Part shown: positions 1 to 7,192 of the stretch, piece after piece
How positions within the stretch are numbered: the first letter of the stretch is position 1
Layout of the letters: the number at the start of each line of letters is the position of its first letter
Assembly (NCBI GenBank): GCA_019242065.1
Contig: JAFAWJ010000362.1
Span: 1 to 8,514, forward strand
Source: Chloroflexota bacterium
GTDB lineage: Bacteria; Chloroflexota; UBA6077; CF-72
DNA length: 8,514 nt
Direction of reading: 5' to 3'
Program-made: the position numbers and the translations under genes
Notes under the pieces: model-generated
Databases searched by the model: none
Told to the model about the DNA's origin: nothing
Seen by the model: only the letters and a program-made list of their open reading frames with translations

Positions 1-1112
<1,112 letters not shown>

Positions 1113-2786
1113 TTACGCGGGGACGAGCTCCCGAGCAGCTTCTTGCAGCAATTGCGTCGCCACCGGGTAGACCGGGTCCTCGCTGGTGATCATCTCCATG
1201 AGCACCGGCCGCCCGCTGCGCGTCGCCGCGACGCCACGCTCCAGCGCCGCGCGCACGTCCTCCGGCCGCTCGACCCTTTCCGCATGCGCGCCAAGCCCTT
1301 CCGCGACGCGCGCATAGTTGCCGGACAGCTGATTGCTGCGGAACTGTTCGGTGGCCGTCGGCATGTGATGCCCATAGCCGCCCATCACCGAGTTGTTCAA
1401 AAGGACGGTCATGATCGGCAGCCGCTCGCGCACCGCCGTCTCGACTTCCATGCCCACCGTGCCAAACGCGAGATCGCCCATCACGTTGACCACCGTCTTT
1501 TCAGGCGAAGCCAGCTTGGCGCCGAGCGCGATGCCAAGCCCTGTCCCCAGCTGCGTCGACTTGCCCCAGCCAATGTAGCCGCGGGGTGTCGTCGCCTCGT
1601 AGGTCGTCAGCGTCTGATCGCGTGGGTTCCCCGAATCGTGCGTCACGACCGACGCCGACTTGTCGAGCACAGTGTTCAGCTCGGCAATCACGCGGTACGG
1701 GTTGATGGGCGTCTCGGTCGACTCACGCCGCGACTGCCACTCGTGCAGCGTCGCCTCACGAGCCTGCTGAATCTCCGCCGCGACCGCGCCGTTGCGCGAC
1801 GCGCCGCCGCCCTGCTGCCGCACCGCCTCGATCAGCTGGCGCAGCACCAGTCGCGCGTCGCCGATCACAGCCTGGTCCACCAGGTAGTCGCGGTCGATGT
1901 CCCGACCGTCGACGATGACCTGGACCATCTTCTTGCCCGAAGGGATCGGCGACGAGAAGCCGCCACGCGCAAAGCTGCAGCCCACGCCAAAGACCAGGTC
2001 CGACTTGACCAGGAACTCCGCCGCCGCGCGCGTGAGCGTGTGACCGCCAGCGCCCAGGGCCAGCGGATGGTCCTCGGGGAACACACTCTTGGCCGCCATA
2101 GTGGTCATCACCGGCACCGACAGCAGCTCCGCCAGCTCGCGCAGCTCGTTCCATGCCTGCGCCCACAGCACACCGTGGCCGACGTGCAGTACCGGTCGAC
2201 GTGCCTCGATCAGCATGCGCGCCGCGGCCGCCACGTCGTCCGGGTCGCCCGCGGACCGGTAGCCGCGCGCCGGCGAGTAGGTGAATGTCGCATCGTCGAC
2301 CTGGCCGCTCGAGACGTCCGCCGGCAGCTCGAGCAGCACCGGCGCCGGCTTGCCATTGCGCAGTTGGGCGAACGCACGCCGTGTGAGCTCGGGAATGCGC
2401 TCCGGCATGTTGATGCGCCCGGCCCACTTGGTGACGTGGCGATACACCGGCAGCGGATCGAAATTCGGCGCTTCGCCGCTGCGCCGCTGGTCCCCGCCAC
2501 CGGGAATCATGAGCATCGGCACGCCGTCGGAATACGCCTGAGCAAACGCGCCGAAGGCGTTCTCGATGCCCGGGCCAGCCTGGACGACGATGACCGTGGG
2601 CTTCTGCGCATTGGTCGCGCGGGTGTAGCCGTCGGCCATATTGATCAGCGTCTTCTCGCCGCGTGCGATGATCGGCCGGATACCCACTTTCGCGGCCGCG
2701 TCGATCAAGGCGTGGTTGGGATACGCGAACAGGACTTCGACACCTTCGAGCTTCAAAATTCGCGCCAGTGCGTCCGCGCCTCGCAT
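1113..2786 (-). CDS. Thiamine-pyrophosphate-requiring enzyme, acetolactate synthase superfamily
   Basis: A 557-residue ThDP-dependent enzyme with the standard three-domain layout. The PYR domain (about 1-165) holds the cofactor-activating glutamate E44 in RGEKTLINMADGYTRAT, corresponding to the RHEQGA...ADGYAR motif of acetolactate synthases. The central domain spans about 178-325. The PP domain (about 375-540) carries the diphosphate/Mg motif starting G437-D438 and ending N464-N465, the expected GD-X25-NN spacing. Length is typical. The Q and GA of RHEQGA are replaced here (EKTLIN), so this is more likely one of the uncharacterised 'TPP-requiring protein' branches than a biosynthetic IlvB; no IlvN-like small subunit is nearby. 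The ATG at 2786 has an excellent GAGGAGGT site nine bases upstream. It is the first gene of an operon with the propeller gene. The reaction is probably decarboxylation or ligation of a 2-oxoacid; the substrate is unknown. Confidence 0.95.
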   Translation of the reverse strand: MRGADALARILKLEGVEVLFAYPNHALIDAAAKVGIRPIIARGEKTLINMADGYTRATNAQKPTVIVVQAGPGIENAFGAFAQAYSDGVPMLMIPGGGDQRRSGEAPNFDPLPVYRHVTKWAGRINMPERIPELTRRAFAQLRNGKPAPVLLELPADVSSGQVDDATFTYSPARGYRSAGDPDDVAAAARMLIEARRPVLHVGHGVLWAQAWNELRELAELLSVPVMTTMAAKSVFPEDHPLALGAGGHTLTRAAAEFLVKSDLVFGVGCSFARGGFSSPIPSGKKMVQVIVDGRDIDRDYLVDQAVIGDARLVLRQLIEAVRQQGGGASRNGAVAAEIQQAREATLHEWQSRRESTETPINPYRVIAELNTVLDKSASVVTHDSGNPRDQTLTTYEATTPRGYIGWGKSTQLGTGLGIALGAKLASPEKTVVNVMGDLAFGTVGMEVETAVRERLPIMTVLLNNSVMGGYGHHMPTATEQFRSNQLSGNYARVAEGLGAHAERVERPEDVRAALERGVAATRSGRPVLMEMITSEDPVYPVATQLLQEAARELVPA

Positions 2787-2795
2787 CGTTCGTTA

Positions 2796-2803
2796 ACCTC
2801 CTC
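2796..2803 (-). promoter_or_regulatory. Strong Shine-Dalgarno site of the TPP-enzyme gene
   Basis: On the minus strand the sequence reads GAGGAGGT, nine bases before the ATG at 2786. It is the only near-consensus ribosome-binding site seen in the window, and it fixes that start. The other internal starts rely on coupling or lack a visible site. Confidence 0.85.
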
Positions 2804-2820
2804 AGGTCCGTTCTCAGGTC
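2797..2820 (-). repeat. 12-bp imperfect tandem repeat over the ribosome-binding site
   Basis: Read on the minus strand, GACCTGAGAACG (2820-2809) is followed directly by GACCTGAGGAGG (2808-2797); 10 of 12 positions match. The second copy supplies the Shine-Dalgarno core. It could be a regulator-binding direct repeat or a local duplication. No function is demonstrated. Confidence 0.6.
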
Positions 2821-2821
2821 G

Positions 2822-2867
2822 TTACCGGCCAGCATACGCCAGCCGCGTATAACGCCCGCTGCGGTAA
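2822..2867. repeat. Interrupted inverted repeat (hairpin) in the divergent promoter region
   Basis: Three nested arms pair perfectly: TTACCG (2822-2827) with CGGTAA (2862-2867), CAGC (2830-2833) with GCTG (2858-2861), and ATACGC (2834-2839) with GCGTAT (2845-2850), around a 5-nt loop. The interruptions are a 2-nt bulge on the left and a 7-nt bulge on the right, so 16 base pairs form within 46 bp. The element lies between the divergent TPP-enzyme and VanW genes. There is no following T-run, so it is not a typical intrinsic terminator. It may be an operator for a dimeric regulator, or, if transcribed leftward, an RNA hairpin in the leader of the TPP operon just upstream of its ribosome-binding site. 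Confidence 0.6.
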
Positions 2868-2870
2868 TCT
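2865..2870 (+). promoter_or_regulatory. Candidate -10 element for the VanW gene
   Basis: TAATCT fits the loose TANNNT -10 pattern and ends eight bases before the GTG start. That geometry would give a leaderless or nearly leaderless transcript, in keeping with the absence of a Shine-Dalgarno site. No convincing -35 box is present 16-18 bases upstream. TATAAC at 2848-2853 is an alternative -10, also without a good -35. Weak evidence only. Confidence 0.22.
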
Positions 2871-2878
2871 AGCGAGCG

Positions 2879-4975
2879 GTGAAGCGTCTCGATCTCGTCA
2901 AAATTTCGACCCTTGGCGTGGCGTGCCTGGTCGTCCTCGTGGTCACGGCCCTCGTCGGGTTCGAGGCCTCCAGCTGGAACCGCGTCAAACCCGGCGTGAC
3001 GGTCCTCGACGTCAATCTCGGCGGTCTCACGCTGGATCAGGCGCAGGCGCAGCTTGCTCCGCGCGCGCTGGCCATCCTTGACCAGCCCGTCCAGGTGCAA
3101 CTGGATCAGTCCACCTGGACCACCAGCGCCCGTCAGCTCGGCGTGCACCTGGACCCGAACGACCTGGCGACGGCCGCGTACGCGGTCGGGCGTGACGGCA
3201 CGCCGCTGGTCGAGCTGCAGGCGCAGGTCACCGCGCTGCAGACCGGCGTCGCCGTTCCCGTCATCGGTCAGGCTGACGTCTCCGAGGTCGACGCCCTGGT
3301 GCAGCAGATCGCCCAGCAGGTCGATACGCCGGCCCAGTCGGCCCAGCTCACCATCCAGGACGACGGCACGCTGAACTACGTCAGCTCGCAGCCCGGCATG
3401 CAGCTCGATCAGGCGACGTCCAGCGCCGCCATCGCGCAAGCGCTCACCAACGGGGATCCCCAGGTCACCCTCACCGCCCGTCCGCTCCAGCCAGACGTCA
3501 CCACCGACCAGGTGAGTGCCGCCCACGATCAGCTGCAGCGCATCCTGGCGCAGCCGATCCGGCTCACCGCCGCGGACTATTCGCGCACGCTCAACACCTC
3601 CGACATCGTCTCGCTCGTGTCGCTGACCGACGCAACGGCCGGCCAACCCGCGTCCGTGAGCCTGAATTCCGATGCGCTCCAGCCGTTGATCGACGCTGCG
3701 GCCAAAGCGGTCAATCAGCCCGCCAGCAACGCCCGCTTCGCGTGGGACGGCGCCCACCTCAGCGTGCTGCGCGAGAGCCATCAGGGGCGTGTCCTCGACC
3801 AGGATGGCGCACGCGACGCACTCAGCACCCAGTTGCTGGCCGGCGCCCACACCATCGACCTGCCAGTGACCACCAGCTCACCCGCGGTCAACTCGTCGGA
3901 TGCGGCCAAGCTTGGCATCCACGAGCTGATCGAGCAGAGCACCACTTCGTTCGCGGGTTCGGTGCCTGAAAAAGCGCACAACATCAGCCTGGCCGCCCAG
4001 CGCCTGAACGGGGTGGTCGTCGCACCGGGCGCGACGTTCTCGTTCAACGACGAGGTCGGTCCGACGACCCTCGAAGCCGGCTTCCAGTGGGGCTACGGCC
4101 TGGAGTCCGGCTCCAATGGCACCGCGCACACCGTCCCGAGCGTCGCCGGCGGCATCTGTCAGGTCGCCACCACGCTGTTCCAGCCCGTGTTCTGGGGCGG
4201 CTACCAGATCGAAGAACGCTATCCCCACCTGTACTGGATCCCGGCGTACACCTCGCGCAACGACGTCGGCCTGGATACGACCGTCGACGAGGACTCCGGG
4301 CTCGACTTCCAGTGGACCAACGTGACCCAGGATTATGTCCTGATTCAATCGTCGACGAGCGCCGACAAGGTGACGTTTTCGCTCTACGGCAACAAACCCA
4401 ACTGGAAGGTCCAGGTCGACCCGCCGCAGATCACCAACCGAGTCACGCCTGACACTACGCCCGACGTCGAGGCCGAGCCCGATCTGCCGTGGGGCAAGAT
4501 CGTCCCCGTCGAGACCGCGCGGGACGGTTTCCAGGTGGTGATCACCCGTCACGTGATTCCGTCCGACGGCTCGCCCGAGCGGGACCTGCCCCTGAAGAGC
4601 GTCTACCAGCCGGGCCGCAACGTCACGCTGGTCGGCTCCGGCAACGCGCCGACCGCCAGCGCCGTAAGCAGCACGGTCACCCGCGTCCTGGCCGGCATGC
4701 AGGGCAGCGCAGCGCCGGCATCCGCACCGGCCGCCGCTCCCGCCAGCACGCCAGCACGTACGACCGCGCCGGCAACCACCGTTGCGCCGGCCACGACCAC
4801 TTCGGCACCCGCCGTGGCGGCGCCCGCCGGCCCCGCCACCTTCACGACCGCCAACGGCTCGCGCACATTGACCCAGATTCGCGACGAGCTGCGCAACGTG
4901 GGCTGGGGCGGTGGCTCAGATCAGGACGCGGTGGCTACCTACCGCCATCTCGCCGACACCGCCAGCGGTCACTGA
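2879..4975 (+). CDS. VanW-family cell-envelope protein with peptidoglycan-binding-4-like domains
   Basis: A 698-residue protein with a short cationic N-terminus and one hydrophobic segment (about 9-28), giving a membrane anchor or uncleaved signal with the rest outside the cell. Residues about 45-120 and 205-335 resemble the PG_binding_4 domain seen in YoaR/VanW proteins (for example GGLTLDQAQAQL...AYAVGR), with a related stretch between them. The VanW domain spans about 350-505: VVVAPGATFSFNDEVGP, then GGICQVATTL (GGICQ at 424-428), ending near LYGN at 502-505. A short domain follows, reaching about 600. Then comes an Ala/Pro/Thr linker (about 608-653) and a 45-residue tail, TLTQIRDELRNVGWGGG onward. 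The start must be GTG 2879 or later because TAG lies three codons upstream; no Shine-Dalgarno is seen. The biochemical activity of VanW domains is not established. A role in cell-wall biology is inferred; vancomycin resistance should not be assumed. Confidence 0.94.
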   Translation: MKRLDLVKISTLGVACLVVLVVTALVGFEASSWNRVKPGVTVLDVNLGGLTLDQAQAQLAPRALAILDQPVQVQLDQSTWTTSARQLGVHLDPNDLATAAYAVGRDGTPLVELQAQVTALQTGVAVPVIGQADVSEVDALVQQIAQQVDTPAQSAQLTIQDDGTLNYVSSQPGMQLDQATSSAAIAQALTNGDPQVTLTARPLQPDVTTDQVSAAHDQLQRILAQPIRLTAADYSRTLNTSDIVSLVSLTDATAGQPASVSLNSDALQPLIDAAAKAVNQPASNARFAWDGAHLSVLRESHQGRVLDQDGARDALSTQLLAGAHTIDLPVTTSSPAVNSSDAAKLGIHELIEQSTTSFAGSVPEKAHNISLAAQRLNGVVVAPGATFSFNDEVGPTTLEAGFQWGYGLESGSNGTAHTVPSVAGGICQVATTLFQPVFWGGYQIEERYPHLYWIPAYTSRNDVGLDTTVDEDSGLDFQWTNVTQDYVLIQSSTSADKVTFSLYGNKPNWKVQVDPPQITNRVTPDTTPDVEAEPDLPWGKIVPVETARDGFQVVITRHVIPSDGSPERDLPLKSVYQPGRNVTLVGSGNAPTASAVSSTVTRVLAGMQGSAAPASAPAAAPASTPARTTAPATTVAPATTTSAPAVAAPAGPATFTTANGSRTLTQIRDELRNVGWGGGSDQDAVATYRHLADTASGH

Positions 4976-4988
4976 GAGACTGATCCGC
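4965..4988. terminator. Weak hairpin between convergent VanW and LysM genes
   Basis: GCGGTCA (4965-4971) can pair with TGATCCGC (4981-4988) with one bulged base and a 9-nt loop. It spans the VanW stop codon and ends just before the LysM stop. The spacer between the two genes is only 17 bp and no T-run follows on either strand, so the hairpin is at best a weak bidirectional terminator. Confidence 0.2.
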
Positions 4989-4992
4989 CAGA

Positions 4993-5478
4993 TCACTGGG
5001 ACTGCGGCGCCGGCAGCTGCAGCTTCGAGCCGACCACGAGCGCGTCCGGGTTCGGCCCAATCGCCGCCCGGTTCGCGTCGTAGATCCGCTGCCACTGCTC
5101 GGCGTCGCCATACTGCTCGAGCGCAATGCTGCGCAGCGTGTCGCCAGGCTGCACCACGTATTCGGTCGCGCCCTGCGCCGGTGCGGGCGTTCCCGCCCCA
5201 CCCGCGACCACGCTCGACGGCACCGCCGACGGCGACGGCAGCGGGCTCACCGCGGCAGCCGCGGCCACAGCCGTCGCTGGCGTTGGGACGACGATCGCCG
5301 GCCGCCCATTCGCACCCGAGCCTGCCAGCAGGCCAGCCTGTCGATTCCCCAGTGACGACCCGATGACGATGCCGAGAATCGCCACGGCGACCACGATCAG
5401 CGCCGCCCAGAGCCAGAAGCGACCATTGCTCTGGGCCCGTCGACGTGATGGCTCGGCAGGTGTCTCCCCGTTGGCCAC
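4993..5478 (-). CDS. Membrane-anchored LysM domain protein
   Basis: A 161-residue protein. The cytoplasmic N-terminus is short and basic (SRRRAQSNGR), followed by one strong transmembrane helix at about 21-42. Next comes an Ala/Pro/Ser/Val-rich spacer (about 57-104) and a single C-terminal LysM domain (about 106-156), beginning YVVQPGDTLRSIALEQYGDA and ending LVVGSKLQLP. LysM domains bind N-acetylglucosamine-containing glycans such as peptidoglycan; the topology predicts an inner-membrane anchor presenting LysM outside. The insertion of a YGDAEQWQRIYDANR segment is the usual form in bacterial LysM proteins. The start is GTG at 5478; no ribosome-binding site is visible, and TAGACT lies five bases upstream, so a leaderless transcript is possible. 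It converges with the VanW gene with a 17-bp gap. No enzymatic domain is present. Confidence 0.92.
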   Translation of the reverse strand: MANGETPAEPSRRRAQSNGRFWLWAALIVVAVAILGIVIGSSLGNRQAGLLAGSGANGRPAIVVPTPATAVAAAAAVSPLPSPSAVPSSVVAGGAGTPAPAQGATEYVVQPGDTLRSIALEQYGDAEQWQRIYDANRAAIGPNPDALVVGSKLQLPAPQSQ

Positions 5479-5563
5479 AACGGAGTCTAGTGGACGCGCC
5501 CCCGACCCAGGTATGTAGCCGCGTCACGCCTGCATTAAAGTCTCCTACTCTCAAGGCACTCAG
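5479..5563. other. Divergent intergenic region, LysM gene / dehydrogenase remnant
   Basis: These 85 bp hold the upstream regions of both flanking genes. Leftward, TAGACT (complement of 5484-5489) is a TANNNT-like -10 candidate close to the LysM GTG. Rightward, TACTCT (5546-5551) is a similar candidate, and AAGG (5553-5556) is a weak ribosome-binding match seven bases before ATG 5564. No -35 consensus, strong palindrome or terminator is evident. Confidence 0.3.
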
Positions 5564-6185
5564 ATGCAGGACTTTTCGAACCGCCGGCGCGCTGCGCTCC
5601 ACGGCGCCCGAGGTGATGACGCTCAGGACCGACGTCTCAGACCCCGACGCCGTCGAAGCTCTCGCGCGGCGCGCCTTTGAGGCCCTCGGCGGCGTCCACC
5701 TGCTGTGCAACAACGCCGGCGTGCTGGGTGGCCACCAGGATCCAATCTGGGAAGCCACACTGAACGACTGGCGCTGGATCTTTGGCGTCAACGTCTGGGG
5801 GGTGATCCACGGCCTGCGGAGCTTCGTGCCGCGCATGCTGGAAGCGGGCAACGAAGGCTGGATCGTCAATACCGCGTCGATGGGCGGCCTGGTGCCTGGC
5901 AATAGTCCCTACGGGGTGTCCAAGCACGCCGTCGTCGCCATCACCGAGGCGCTCTACAGCCACTTGCGGACACGCGATGCGCCCGTGGGCTGCTCGGTAC
6001 TGTGCCCGATCTACGTCAAGACCCAGATCCTGCAAGCCACCCGCAACCGCCCAGCTGACCTGACGGACCCCGGTCCCGCCAACCAGTTCTACATCTGGCC
6101 CGGCGACACGGTCGACACGATCGTCAAAACCAGGTTCGACCACATCCTGTCAAGAACCAACCCCAACCCCCGTCCCTTCGGCTAG
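5564..6185 (+). pseudogene. Short-chain dehydrogenase/reductase, degraded (N-terminal Rossmann motif missing)
   Basis: Classical SDR sequence is clear from about 5616 on: MTLRTDVSDPDAVEALARRA, then LLCNNAGV (NNAG at 5709-5720), then NVWGVIHG, the catalytic Ser in NTAS (5877-5879), YGVSK (5910-5924) and SVLCPIYVKT. The N-S-Y-K active-site set is therefore kept. The N-terminal TGxxxGIG cofactor loop, expected some 45-50 residues before DVSD, is absent. ATG 5564, with AAGG seven bases upstream, begins MQDF, which resembles the usual N-terminus of this SDR subfamily but in a different frame. An internal deletion of roughly 40 codons with a frameshift, between about 5585 and 5612, would explain this. 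A second loss of roughly 35 residues is likely near 6075-6086, where NRPADL jumps to FYIWPGD. The reading frame is open further upstream, but that part overlaps the LysM gene and is not SDR-like. It is unlikely to encode a working oxidoreductase. Confidence 0.78.
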
Positions 6186-7192
6186 AGACCGGGCTGCACC
6201 AGCACGGAGACCAGGTCCCCCGGGTGCCGCAGGCGCACGAACGCCTCGGGCGCGGCCGCCAGCGGCAGCCGCTCGCTGATCAATGGCTCCACGTTCACCT
6301 TGCCCGAGCTGATCAGCTCCAGCGATTGCGCGTAGTCCTGCGCCCCAAACGCACACGCGCCCACCAGGTGCTGCCCACCTGTCACCAGCCGGCGCGCGTC
6401 CACGTAGACCGGCTCGCGCGGCAGCGCCACCATCACGATCGAGCCCGCGCCGCGCACCGCGCGCCCCAGCACCACCAGCGCCTGCGGGTCCGCCGAGCAC
6501 TCGTACGCCTGCGCCACCTCGATCTCGCGCTCCGCCACATAGTCGGCCACGTCAGTCTCGCGACTGTCCAGCACCACGTCCGCGCCAATCCTGGCGGCCG
6601 CCGCCTTGCGCCCAGCCGAGGATCGTCCGACGGCGATGATCGTGCCCGCCCCCAATGCCCGCAGCCCTTGAATCAGAAACAGCCCGATCGGCCCGACACC
6701 AAAGACGATCGCGTTCAGTCCAGCGGGTGAGCCCGCCTCACGGATCGCGCGCAGGCCGACCGCCGTCGGCTCCACCCGCGAGCCGCACTCCAGCGGCATG
6801 CCCTGCGGCACGGCGAACAGCTGCGAGTGATGCGCCGCCACGTACTCGGCAAAGCCACCCGGCGCACTCAGCCCCAGGTTCGGCCGACCCGTGCAGCGGA
6901 TCAGCATCTCGCGCTGGCACCACTCGCACTGCCCGCAGCCGCCGAGCGGATTGACCGCCACCGGCTGACCAACGCGCCAGCCACTCACGTCGCGACCGAT
7001 GTCCGCCACGGTGCCCGAAAACTCGTGCCCCGGAATGCCATGACTCTCGCCGGTATTGGCCTCCGCCGCGTGCACATCCGAGCCGCAGATCCCGCACGAG
7101 TGCACGGCGACGACCACCTCCTCTGGACTGGCCACCGGGTCCGGCTGCTCCGCAACCTCGACCCCGCCCGGAACGCGGATCAGTGCCTTCAC
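6182..7192 (-). CDS. Zinc-dependent medium-chain alcohol dehydrogenase (threonine/butanediol dehydrogenase-like)
   Basis: A 336-residue MDR-family dehydrogenase. The catalytic zinc site is visible as C36 in CGICGSD, H56-E57 in GHEFSG and E141 in VEPTAVG. The structural zinc lobe has four cysteines, C86, C89, C92 and C100, in GGCGQCEWC and IRC. The Rossmann motif GVGPIG is at 165-170. The second strand ends AVGRSSAGRK, with no acidic residue and with Arg/Ser instead, which suggests NADP(H) preference. GTG 7192 overlaps the TGA of the E2 gene by 4 bp (GTGA), a typical coupled start; no Shine-Dalgarno is seen. Operon position after E1-beta and E2 genes fits a polyol or hydroxyketone dehydrogenase such as 2,3-butanediol dehydrogenase feeding acetoin cleavage; threonine or sorbitol dehydrogenase activity is equally possible by sequence. 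Its TAG shares a CTAG with the stop of the convergent SDR remnant. Confidence 0.92.
   Translation of the reverse strand: MKALIRVPGGVEVAEQPDPVASPEEVVVAVHSCGICGSDVHAAEANTGESHGIPGHEFSGTVADIGRDVSGWRVGQPVAVNPLGGCGQCEWCQREMLIRCTGRPNLGLSAPGGFAEYVAAHHSQLFAVPQGMPLECGSRVEPTAVGLRAIREAGSPAGLNAIVFGVGPIGLFLIQGLRALGAGTIIAVGRSSAGRKAAAARIGADVVLDSRETDVADYVAEREIEVAQAYECSADPQALVVLGRAVRGAGSIVMVALPREPVYVDARRLVTGGQHLVGACAFGAQDYAQSLELISSGKVNVEPLISERLPLAAAPEAFVRLRHPGDLVSVLVQPGL

Noticed and set aside
1113..2786. Calling the TPP enzyme acetolactate synthase (ilvB)
   Set aside because: The glutamate motif reads GEKTLIN rather than HEQGA, there is no small regulatory subunit, and the operon partner is a propeller; only the superfamily is safe.
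2787..2878. TPP riboswitch upstream of the TPP-dependent enzyme
   Set aside because: A CTGAGA string and ACCTGA are present on the minus strand, but the THI-box core order and its partner helices are absent. TPP riboswitches control thiamine synthesis or transport rather than ThDP enzymes, and the space is too short.
2822..3850. Minus-strand open frame of 342 residues opposite the VanW gene
   Set aside because: It is a shadow of the VanW coding sequence, Arg/Gly/Asp-rich and low in complexity, with no domain match.
2879..4975. Vancomycin resistance gene vanW
   Set aside because: The VanW domain occurs in many non-resistance envelope proteins; no vanA/B/H/X/R/S genes are present and the architecture is YoaR-like.
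4988..4999. Short palindrome CCAG-ATCA-CTGG at the LysM stop
   Set aside because: Only four base pairs and no T-run; not credible as a terminator.
5445..5563. Upstream extension of the SDR frame as a true N-terminus
   Set aside because: It overlaps the LysM gene's start and promoter region and has no Rossmann-fold sequence; the residues are Arg/Pro/Thr-rich noise.
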